Virus record (IMG/VR): IMGVR_UViG_3300032224_001105
Coordinates: 1-26,383 of that record
Direction: 5' to 3' (one strand)
From: a virus
DNA length: 26,383 bases
Shown here: one piece after another, positions 17,040 through 23,462 of the stretch
Layout: the number at the start of each line of letters is the position of its first letter
Numbering within the stretch: position 1 is the stretch's first letter
Notes under the pieces: model-generated
The model's database searches: none
The model's input: the letters and a program-made list of their open reading frames with translations, nothing else
What the model was told of the DNA's origin: nothing
Position numbers and translations under genes: made by a program

Positions 17040-18312
17040 TTTGATTAATCAACTGGCTACTACAGTTCAACCAAAATATGTAAAGAATTATGATGAATAT
17101 AAAGAGGGTGATTTCATTCAATACTCTGGTCAACTTTGGGATGAAAATGAAATGCGAGCCGCACTTGATACACTTTTGAATGGAAAGTGGATTACATCAG
17201 GTGAAAAAGTTGCACAGTTTCAAATGAAGTTCAGTAAGAAGTTCAATGTGAAAAATGCACACATGGTTAACTCTGGTAGTTCTGCCAACTTGGTGATGAT
17301 TACTGCATTGAAGCACTACATGAAGTGGAAAGATGGCGATGAAATTATTGTTTCACCTGTTGGATTTCCCACAACTATCGCACCGATTGAACAGAATGGT
17401 TTGAAATCAGTATTCATTGACATTGAATTGGATACTTTGAATTTTGACCTAACCAAGATTGAAGAAAAGATTACACCACGAACCAAAGGTATTTTCGTAT
17501 CACCTGTTCTTGGTAATCCTCCTGACATGGATGTATTGCGTAACATTTGTACCAAACATGGCATTCTACTGATTGGTGATAACTGTGATTCATTAGGTTC
17601 CAACTATGGTGGTAAGATGTTGACTGACTACTACTATTGCTGGTCCACATCGTTCTATCCTGCACATCATATCTCTACAGGAGAAGGTGGAATGGTTTGT
17701 ACTGATGATGATGGTCTGATTGCTATAATGCGTTCTGTATCTTGGTGGGGTCGTGATTGTTATTGTGTCGGCTCTAACAATCTTTTGGAATGTGGCACCT
17801 GTGGTAATCGTTTCGATGAATGGTTGAACAACTATAATGGTATTGTTGACCACAAGTATATTTTTTCTACAATGGGTTATAACTTGAAACCACTAGACCT
17901 GCAAGGCGCTATTGGTATTGAACAGTTAAAGAAATTTGAATTCATCGATGAGAAGCGCCGTGATTACAAAAATAAGGTGCAGAAATTTATTGAAGATAAC
18001 ATTAAAGAAGTAAGAGTTATTAACTCCTTAGACAAAGGTGACCCATCTTGGTTTGGTGTGCCAATCTATTGTGAATCACAACAAGTAAAAGAAAAATTGG
18101 TTGCACACTTTGAAGCTAATAAAGTACAAACACGTAACTATTTTAGTGGTAACATCCTACTGCATCCTGGTTATGAACACTTAGATGACTTTAGAAAGTA
18201 TCCTAACTCTAATCTGGCATTGAGTAATGTATTCTTTGTTGGTTGTTCTCCTCTGTGGAACGAAAAGATTCTGGCTTATATTGAGAAAGTGTGTAAAAAA
18301 TGGAACGATTAA
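17026..18312 (+). CDS. RfbH/E1-type 4-keto-6-deoxyhexose 3-dehydrase
   Basis: The 428-residue protein is a DegT-fold PMP enzyme in which the usual lysine is replaced by histidine: SFYPAHHISTGEGG has H214 at that place, the mark of the C-3 dehydrase E1/RfbH. The iron-sulfur ligands also fit: C187, then C245 exactly 57 residues later, then C247, and C256 (C259 nearby), in a CYCVGSNNLLECGTCG loop; in E1 the spacing is C-x57-C-x-C-x7-C. The enzyme removes the C-3 hydroxyl with a reductase partner, leading to 3,6-dideoxyhexoses such as abequose, paratose or ascarylose. No E3-type reductase is seen, so the host may provide electrons. AAAGGA at 17011-17016 supports the start. Confidence 0.93.
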   Translation: MNTNDLINQLATTVQPKYVKNYDEYKEGDFIQYSGQLWDENEMRAALDTLLNGKWITSGEKVAQFQMKFSKKFNVKNAHMVNSGSSANLVMITALKHYMKWKDGDEIIVSPVGFPTTIAPIEQNGLKSVFIDIELDTLNFDLTKIEEKITPRTKGIFVSPVLGNPPDMDVLRNICTKHGILLIGDNCDSLGSNYGGKMLTDYYYCWSTSFYPAHHISTGEGGMVCTDDDGLIAIMRSVSWWGRDCYCVGSNNLLECGTCGNRFDEWLNNYNGIVDHKYIFSTMGYNLKPLDLQGAIGIEQLKKFEFIDEKRRDYKNKVQKFIEDNIKEVRVINSLDKGDPSWFGVPIYCESQQVKEKLVAHFEANKVQTRNYFSGNILLHPGYEHLDDFRKYPNSNLALSNVFFVGCSPLWNEKILAYIEKVCKKWND

Positions 18313-19154
18313 TCAATGTATTTGGTGGTCGTGGTTTTGTTGGTAAAAAGTACTGCGAACTAACCCCAGATATCTTGTGGGTTAATTCAAGGGATGATTA
18401 TGTTATAAAATCAAACAACACACATCCACTTGATATTGTATATTTCATATCCACAATTGATAATTACAATGTACATACAAACCCATACATAGACATAGAT
18501 ACCAATCTGACAACCATGATAAAGGTTTTGGAGTCTTGTAAAGGTAAGAATGTCTGTTTCAATTTTATCAGTTCTTGGTTCGTTTATGGTGATGTAGAGT
18601 TGCCTGCGAAAGAAGAAGCACATTGCAGTCCTAAAGGATTCTATTCAATCACCAAACGTACCGCAGAACAACTTCTAATTTCCTATTGTGAGACTTTTGG
18701 TATCAGATATAGGATTCTGCGTTTGGGTAATGTCTTGGGTGCTTCTGACAGTAAGGTTTCCAAAAAGAAAAACGCACTCCAGTACATGATTAATGAGATT
18801 GTAGAAGGTCGTGATGTTAGTTTGTATGATGGTGGTATGATTTATCGAGACTATATTCATGTCGAGGATGTCGTAAAAGCTATTAATCTGGTACTCGCAA
18901 ATGGCGAATTTGATACCACATACAATATTGCAAACGGCGTTCCCGTTTACATTAGAGATGTTATGGAATATACAATTAAGAAAACTGGTTCTCAGTCTAA
19001 GTTAATTGATATTCCGACCGTAGATTTTCATAAGATTGTACAGACAAAAAATATGGTTCTGGATGTATCTAAATTGAGGTCTTTGGGTTACGTAGAACAA
19101 TACGATATTTACGAAATTATAGACTCTTTACTTGTCGGTAAAAAAGTTATATAA
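18300..19154 (+). CDS. NAD-dependent epimerase/reductase (extended SDR), last gene of the island
   Basis: This 284-residue SDR has GGRGFVG (9-15), SSWFVYG (91-97) and Y115/K119 (YSITK), followed by YRDYIHVEDV. It follows the RfbH-type dehydrase with a 13-base overlap, the position where a CDP-3,6-dideoxyhexose 4-reductase or 2-epimerase (abequose, paratose or tyvelose type) would be expected. Length fits such reductases. An alternative is a general nucleotide-sugar epimerase. The stop codon lies inside a late promoter, so the end of the island and the start of the late module are joined at this point. Confidence 0.87.
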   Translation: MERLINVFGGRGFVGKKYCELTPDILWVNSRDDYVIKSNNTHPLDIVYFISTIDNYNVHTNPYIDIDTNLTTMIKVLESCKGKNVCFNFISSWFVYGDVELPAKEEAHCSPKGFYSITKRTAEQLLISYCETFGIRYRILRLGNVLGASDSKVSKKKNALQYMINEIVEGRDVSLYDGGMIYRDYIHVEDVVKAINLVLANGEFDTTYNIANGVPVYIRDVMEYTIKKTGSQSKLIDIPTVDFHKIVQTKNMVLDVSKLRSLGYVEQYDIYEIIDSLLVGKKVI

Positions 19155-19157
19155 ATA
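19150..19157 (+). promoter_or_regulatory. Late promoter TATAAATA at start of late module
   Basis: A perfect T4-type late promoter element, TATAAATA, overlaps the stop codon of the SDR gene. In T4 this element covers roughly -13 to -6, which would put the RNA start near 19163, about 42 bases before the next ATG. The following genes look like virion or head-internal proteins, as expected for late transcription. Confidence 0.8.
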
Positions 19158-19195
19158 ACTCCAGGCAACCAAAGTGTGTTGCATTTCTATGGAGT
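19158..19195 (+). promoter_or_regulatory. Leader hairpin that can cover the ribosome binding site
   Basis: Two nested stems can form: ACTCC (19158-19162) with GGAGT (19191-19195), and GCAAC (19165-19169) with GTTGC (19178-19182). The outer stem pairs the Shine-Dalgarno GGAG that lies 10 bases before ATG 19205. Its 5' arm is just upstream of the predicted late RNA start, so it exists only in RNA read through from the glycan island. T4 genes e, soc and the I-TevI gene use this arrangement to block early translation. Confidence 0.6.
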
Positions 19196-19204
19196 AAACT
19201 TTCA

Positions 19205-20395
19205 ATGTTATCATTTAAAACCTTCTTAAAGGAAGAGGCCGAGGGTGGCGAACTCAAGCATATTCACCATGCTGAGGACCGCCCTCTAATGCATGGCCAT
19301 GCTGGATTTGAACACGCCCACGAAGCTCTGATGAAGGCTCATGCACACATGACTTCAGGTGCGAAAAGTAGTAATCTTACGATGAAATATGATGGTTCTC
19401 CATCAATCGTTTTCGGTCATCACCCTAAAAATGGTAAGTTTTTCGTTGCTACCAAATCTGCCTTTAATAAGAATCCAAAGATTAATCACACCGAAAAAGA
19501 TATTGACAAGAACCACGGACACGCTCCTGGTTTAGCCGCATCTCTGAAACACGCACTCAAACACCTACCAAAAGTAACACCAAAACACGGTGTCTACCAA
19601 GGTGATTTGATGCATCATGCAGACACTAAACACCTACACGAAGGCGTTCTCGTAGAAGCCAAAGGTAGTAAAGTCTCTTTTACACCAAATACTATCACTT
19701 ATACCGCCCACGGCAAAGAAGCTGATAAGATTAAAAAATCTAAGATTGGTGTGGTAGTACATCACAAATATAGTGATGATATGAAACACGCTTCTCCTCA
19801 TGTTGACCATGAAAACTTTAAAGAACATCCAGATGTTCATATTCATGGTGCGGAACATGATACAAGCAAAGTGAAACATTCACCCGAGAACGAAAAGAAG
19901 TTTCAATCTCATATGGCAGCTGCCAAAGAAATCCATGACACACATGGTCACAAAATGTATGATGCGGTTCACCCAAAACATAGTGGTGAAACTGGCCACC
20001 TGTCAACCTACATAAACAAGACAGTTAGACACGATGAAGTTCCTTCCGTTAAGGGTTTCAAAGAACATCTAAAAGATGTACACGAAAAACAAGCATCAAA
20101 AGTTAAAACTGAAAGGGCGAAAGCTGAGAAGACCGGCGAAGGCGCAAAACAAATTGCCCACGTTGAAAAGAATAAATCACATTATGGAAACTTATTTGGA
20201 ATGCATCATCATTTACACCAAGCTAAAAATGCTTTAGTTAGTTCCTTAGAAACACATGAGGGACACTACCAACATCATATTGAAGGTAAGAAATCAAAAC
20301 CAGAAGGTTTTGTTGTACACCACGCAAACGAACCAACTAAATTAGTCAATCGTGCAGAATTTGCTAAACAAAATCTGTTAAAAGTACGTAAATGA
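19205..20395 (+). CDS. His-rich nucleotidyltransferase/ligase-fold protein with capsid-targeting-like N-terminus
   Basis: The 396-residue protein contains elements of the ATP-dependent ligase / capping-enzyme fold: KYDGSP (61-66), with K61 as the likely AMP-linked lysine (motif I KxDG), GVYQGDLMH (129-137), and near the C-terminus PEGFVVHH (366-373) and KLVNR (379-383), fitting motifs IV and V. It is very histidine-rich (about 54 by hand count). The N-terminus MLSFKTFLKEE resembles the T4 internal-protein targeting peptide with an L-x-E cleavage site at LKE. It is the first gene after the late promoter and overlaps the next gene by 4 bases. It may seal or cap nucleic acid, possibly from inside the virion; substrate unknown. 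I recall related proteins labelled DUF6267, which I could not verify. Confidence 0.82.
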   Translation: MLSFKTFLKEEAEGGELKHIHHAEDRPLMHGHAGFEHAHEALMKAHAHMTSGAKSSNLTMKYDGSPSIVFGHHPKNGKFFVATKSAFNKNPKINHTEKDIDKNHGHAPGLAASLKHALKHLPKVTPKHGVYQGDLMHHADTKHLHEGVLVEAKGSKVSFTPNTITYTAHGKEADKIKKSKIGVVVHHKYSDDMKHASPHVDHENFKEHPDVHIHGAEHDTSKVKHSPENEKKFQSHMAAAKEIHDTHGHKMYDAVHPKHSGETGHLSTYINKTVRHDEVPSVKGFKEHLKDVHEKQASKVKTERAKAEKTGEGAKQIAHVEKNKSHYGNLFGMHHHLHQAKNALVSSLETHEGHYQHHIEGKKSKPEGFVVHHANEPTKLVNRAEFAKQNLLKVRK

Positions 20396-22284
20396 AGTCA
20401 TTTTTAGATTTAGTAAAAGAACAGACCTCAAGTGAGAAACACCATGTTTTCACTTTTGGTAGGATGAATCCGCCTACCACAGGCCATCTGAAGCTGATTG
20501 ATAAGGTAAAAGAAGTTGCAAAAAAACATAATGCAACTCATTCTGTTGTAACATCACATTCTCAGGATGCGAAAAAGAATCCATTGTCAGCCTCAGAGAA
20601 AATAAAACATCTTAGTAGATATTCTCCTGGTACGCATTTTGAAGCTTCATCTAAAGAACATCCAACATTTCTACACCATGCGGAAAAATTACACAAACAA
20701 GGTGTAACACACTTACACATGGTGGTTGGTTCTGACCGTGTGCATGAAATGAAAGATAAATTGCACAAGTATAATGGTACACATAAAGGTGCATTATACA
20801 ATTTCAAAAAGATTACAGTACATTCCGCAGGTCACCGTGACCCTGATGCGGAGGGTACATCTGGTATGTCTGGTACCAAAATGCGTGAACACGCTAAGAA
20901 TAAGAATCATGCTGAGTTCCGTAAAGGTGTTCCTGCTCACGTATCTGATGCCCACGTAAAAGAATTAATGCACGATACTCGTAAGGGTATGGGACTGCAT
21001 GAGTCTGTAGACCGTGGATTATTTAAAGCCATATTCATTACTGGTGGTCCAGGTTCTGGTAAAGATGTTATCATACGTGAAGCAATTCCAGATGCTAGAA
21101 CTACAGAAATTAATTTAACACAAGCATATGCCTATCTGGCAGATAAACAAAAGTTGTCGGAGAAAACAGATAACTATCGTTTGGAAGCCATTCGCAATCG
21201 TGGTCCATTGGTTATTAATGGACCGGCAGATTCTTCTGATGAGATTTCTTATGTAAAAGAAGAACTAGAAGAACTTGGTTATTCTACTGTTATGATATTT
21301 GTTAATACAACAAACGAAGTCAGTCAGGAAAGAAATACAAAATTGTCCAGAATGATGGTTGAATCAATCCGTTTTGATAAATGGAAAAAATCACAGGACA
21401 ACAAACAATACTACTTGGATATGTTTGAGTCTCTAATTGAATTCAATAACAATTCAACATATGAGTGTTTAGAAGAAGATATTACTGACACCTATCAAAA
21501 AATAAATACCTTTATCGATGATGTAACCTTCAAAGAAAATGCACATTCTTGGTTGGAAAGTCATGGTAAGTTAAGTTTGTTAATTAATAAATTCTTTAAG
21601 GATGAAAATTATGTTCCAGAAACTTCTAAGTATATTCAAAAAATCAGAGAAAAGCGAGAGCCAAAACTCCACAAAGGTGGATCAGGTCGAGCAGAATCTC
21701 CCTCCGACATCCCAGCCGATAATCGTGCAGGAGACCCCAACTCAGGAAACATCAAGTGGGACGCCCCTAAACGTAGAGGTGACTACATCTTCAGAACCTA
21801 CAGCGAGTCCGAGCAACCAAAAGTCCAAACCAGGCCAGACCCGAAAGAAAGCAACTTCTCCAAGGACAAAGAAAAAGTAAAGCTTAAGAAGTTTGGTGAT
21901 AAGACATTAAGTGCTAACCGAACAGTTAAAGCGGATGGATTAAGCTCAGAGTGGAGTCTCCGTACAACAGGTACAGGTTTGACAGGTGGTGCAGGTCTAG
22001 GTAATCAGACATATAGTGAAGAAGAAGAATATAGTAATGCGAACCCAGCAACTACAGCAATGCCTTCTGGTGGTTCTTCTAATCCTTTAAGTAGTGAATA
22101 TACTAGTAAAAAGGATTTCCGAAAGTTTAGAAAAGTTAAAGAATCTTGGATGGATCCAGGTGACAATGAAATGGGTGTAGGTGGAACACTTGGTGGTTCT
22201 ACAAAGAAAGAACCCATGCTCTCATATAAAGATCCTGGTCGAAAAGTCATCACGTATTTTAAAAAGAAAAAGGCAAATAAATGA
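20392..22284 (+). CDS. Nucleotidylyltransferase-kinase fusion with long disordered tail
   Basis: The 630-residue protein has three parts. Residues 18-170 form a HxGH-type nucleotidylyltransferase: FGRMNPPTTGHLKL (TTGH 29-32) and GMSGTKMREHA (158-168), the second signature, as in NMN adenylyltransferase or cytidylyltransferases. Residues 213-400 form a P-loop kinase-like domain beginning FITGGPGSGKD (215-225). Residues 405-630 are low-complexity, with charged and glycine/serine-rich stretches. The N-terminus MKSFLDLVKEQ resembles the capsid-targeting peptides of this module. A pairing of these two activities suggests NAD or nucleotide metabolism, as in NadR-like proteins, but the substrate is not certain. 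Codon use turns C-ending at 21661-21860, where another frame is open. Confidence 0.85.
   Translation: MKSFLDLVKEQTSSEKHHVFTFGRMNPPTTGHLKLIDKVKEVAKKHNATHSVVTSHSQDAKKNPLSASEKIKHLSRYSPGTHFEASSKEHPTFLHHAEKLHKQGVTHLHMVVGSDRVHEMKDKLHKYNGTHKGALYNFKKITVHSAGHRDPDAEGTSGMSGTKMREHAKNKNHAEFRKGVPAHVSDAHVKELMHDTRKGMGLHESVDRGLFKAIFITGGPGSGKDVIIREAIPDARTTEINLTQAYAYLADKQKLSEKTDNYRLEAIRNRGPLVINGPADSSDEISYVKEELEELGYSTVMIFVNTTNEVSQERNTKLSRMMVESIRFDKWKKSQDNKQYYLDMFESLIEFNNNSTYECLEEDITDTYQKINTFIDDVTFKENAHSWLESHGKLSLLINKFFKDENYVPETSKYIQKIREKREPKLHKGGSGRAESPSDIPADNRAGDPNSGNIKWDAPKRRGDYIFRTYSESEQPKVQTRPDPKESNFSKDKEKVKLKKFGDKTLSANRTVKADGLSSEWSLRTTGTGLTGGAGLGNQTYSEEEEYSNANPATTAMPSGGSSNPLSSEYTSKKDFRKFRKVKESWMDPGDNEMGVGGTLGGSTKKEPMLSYKDPGRKVITYFKKKKANK
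21501..21508 (+). promoter_or_regulatory. Possible internal late promoter AATAAATA
   Basis: AATAAATA lies inside the fusion gene, about 100 bases before the ATG of the nested frame at 21611. It matches a relaxed NATAAATA late element. It could serve the nested frame or the genes downstream, or be chance in AT-rich code. Confidence 0.25.
21611..21880 (+). CDS. Possible overprinted small gene nested in the fusion gene (+1 frame)
   Basis: An 89-residue frame lies wholly within the fusion gene, shifted by one base. It has a well spaced ribosome site, AAGGA at 21598-21602, eight bases before its ATG. The product begins MFQKLLSIFKK, an amphipathic start of the kind that docks on membranes, continues as a Ser/Thr/Pro-rich linker and ends in a basic tail (TSPRTKKK). 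The host frame here uses mostly C-ending codons, unlike all neighbouring genes; that puts C at the middle codon position of the nested frame, giving its S, T and P. This can mean selection on the nested frame, or merely that C-ending codons create such a frame. An in-frame ATG at 21602 is too close to the site. Confidence 0.35.
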   Translation: MFQKLLSIFKKSEKSESQNSTKVDQVEQNLPPTSQPIIVQETPTQETSSGTPLNVEVTTSSEPTASPSNQKSKPGQTRKKATSPRTKKK

Positions 22285-22496
22285 TATCTTTCAAAGACTT
22301 TATTACCGAAAAGGTAGATAAACAAGATTCTATAACAATGGACATTCCTCTTTTAATACGTGTATTAGAATTGGCCAGAGAGGATGTTAAGAGTGATATG
22401 GAATTACATCGTATTACCGAAAGATTAATTAGTATTCGTAAAAAAGGTATGCTGACAATGGATCATTATAATTTCATTGCTGGTTCAAGAAAATAA
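22281..22496 (+). CDS. Small conserved phage protein with capsid-targeting-like N-terminus
   Basis: This 71-residue protein starts MISFKDFITEK, close to the T4 internal-protein peptide (MKTYQEFIxEA type), with an I-x-E cleavage site at ITE. The rest is a helical segment DIPLLIRVLELAREDVKSD followed by LHRITERLISIRKKG and LTMDHYNFI, which I recall as a conserved small phage domain. It overlaps the fusion gene by 4 bases. If the peptide is cut, about 60 residues remain, which would be a small internal head protein. Function unknown. Confidence 0.82.
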   Translation: MISFKDFITEKVDKQDSITMDIPLLIRVLELAREDVKSDMELHRITERLISIRKKGMLTMDHYNFIAGSRK

Positions 22497-22512
22497 GAAT
22501 TAGGAGACACAA

Positions 22513-23454
22513 ATGTTCGCAAAAGATAAAGTATCACAATCATTAGTTGACGCAGTTAATAAAGTTCTCGGTGAAGATAAAGTTGAGCCGAAGCAAACTG
22601 AAACTACACCACAACAGTTAGATGAAGCAAGCAATGTTAAAATTGCAACATCTACTGGCACTAAAGTGTTGGGTCACAGATATGGTAACTCAGCAAAAAC
22701 CCACCGTGATTTAATGGCAGATCCATTTGCTGGTGCAAAAGGACCAAAATCTGGAGAGTTAGAAAAGATTGAGAAAGAAAAGAAAAAAGAACGCTCAATG
22801 GATGAAGAACTCAAAGGTGGACAAACCAAAATTGACAAAAATCATAACAACAAAATTGATGCACAAGATTTCAAAATTCTACGTGGCCAAAAAAAGTCTT
22901 TGACCAAGATGAAAGAACAACTTGATGAACCAGTATTAGATGAATTGATTAATGAAGTTCTTTCCAAAGATGCTTCTGCTTATGATTACATTCACGATTT
23001 TGTTCATTCAGACAATCCTAAATTTGCAGGTAAATCTAAGGCTAAACGTAAAGAAATGGCTTTGGCAGCGTACTATGCAAAACAACGTAACGAAGAAGTT
23101 GACCTTGAAGAAGGTATGATGGATGCAGTAAAATCTGGTGTGAAAAAAGTTCTGAGTAAAGTTGGTGGTGGGTCTGATGAGGACCAACGTAAAGATTTAC
23201 AACGTAAAATGGGTGTTCCACAAACTGGTAAAAAACCAGTACAAAAAGAAGAAGCTGAACAACCTAAACAACGTAAAAGAACTACAGATACATTGGCTGG
23301 CCGTGTAGGAGGTGGGTTAGATAACCAACATAGCAGTTATAAAGTTGGATTGAAGGCAGAAGAAAGTAAGCCACTCTCTTTAGCTAAAGAAGTTGCTAAA
23401 AAAGCATACAAAAAAATTAAAACAGAAACTATGATGGGTAAAATCTCCAATTAA
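22513..23454 (+). CDS. Lysine-rich probable head-internal or core protein with EF-hand-like loop
   Basis: The 313-residue protein is rich in K, E and Q and looks mostly disordered or helical. It has a 12-residue EF-hand/dockerin-like loop at 108-119: D108, N110, N112, I115, D116, D119 (DKNHNNKIDAQD). A second block, ASAYDYIHDFVHSDNPKFAG (154-173) followed by KRKEMALAAYYAKQR, is a recurring module I recall in T4-like marine phages. Several L/I-x-E sites (LGE, LDE, INE, LEE) could be cut by a gp21-type head protease. AGGAG at 22503-22507 precedes the ATG. A scaffold/core or packaged role is inferred from composition and module context; no enzyme motif is seen. Confidence 0.8.
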   Translation: MFAKDKVSQSLVDAVNKVLGEDKVEPKQTETTPQQLDEASNVKIATSTGTKVLGHRYGNSAKTHRDLMADPFAGAKGPKSGELEKIEKEKKKERSMDEELKGGQTKIDKNHNNKIDAQDFKILRGQKKSLTKMKEQLDEPVLDELINEVLSKDASAYDYIHDFVHSDNPKFAGKSKAKRKEMALAAYYAKQRNEEVDLEEGMMDAVKSGVKKVLSKVGGGSDEDQRKDLQRKMGVPQTGKKPVQKEEAEQPKQRKRTTDTLAGRVGGGLDNQHSSYKVGLKAEESKPLSLAKEVAKKAYKKIKTETMMGKISN

Positions 23455-23462
23455 GGTTTACA

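Noticed and set aside
17316-17853. Several open frames on the minus strand opposite the RfbH-type gene
   Set aside because: The plus-strand protein is strongly recognisable throughout, and the reverse frames show no motif or ribosome site. The same holds for other minus-strand frames across the window.
17026-18312. Ordinary DegT/DnrJ sugar aminotransferase
   Set aside because: The catalytic lysine position holds histidine, and the iron-sulfur cysteine spacing of E1/RfbH is present.
22834-22869. A working calcium-binding EF-hand
   Set aside because: The loop residues fit, but only one loop is seen, the last ligand is D rather than E and the flanking helices are not clear; I keep it as EF-hand-like only.
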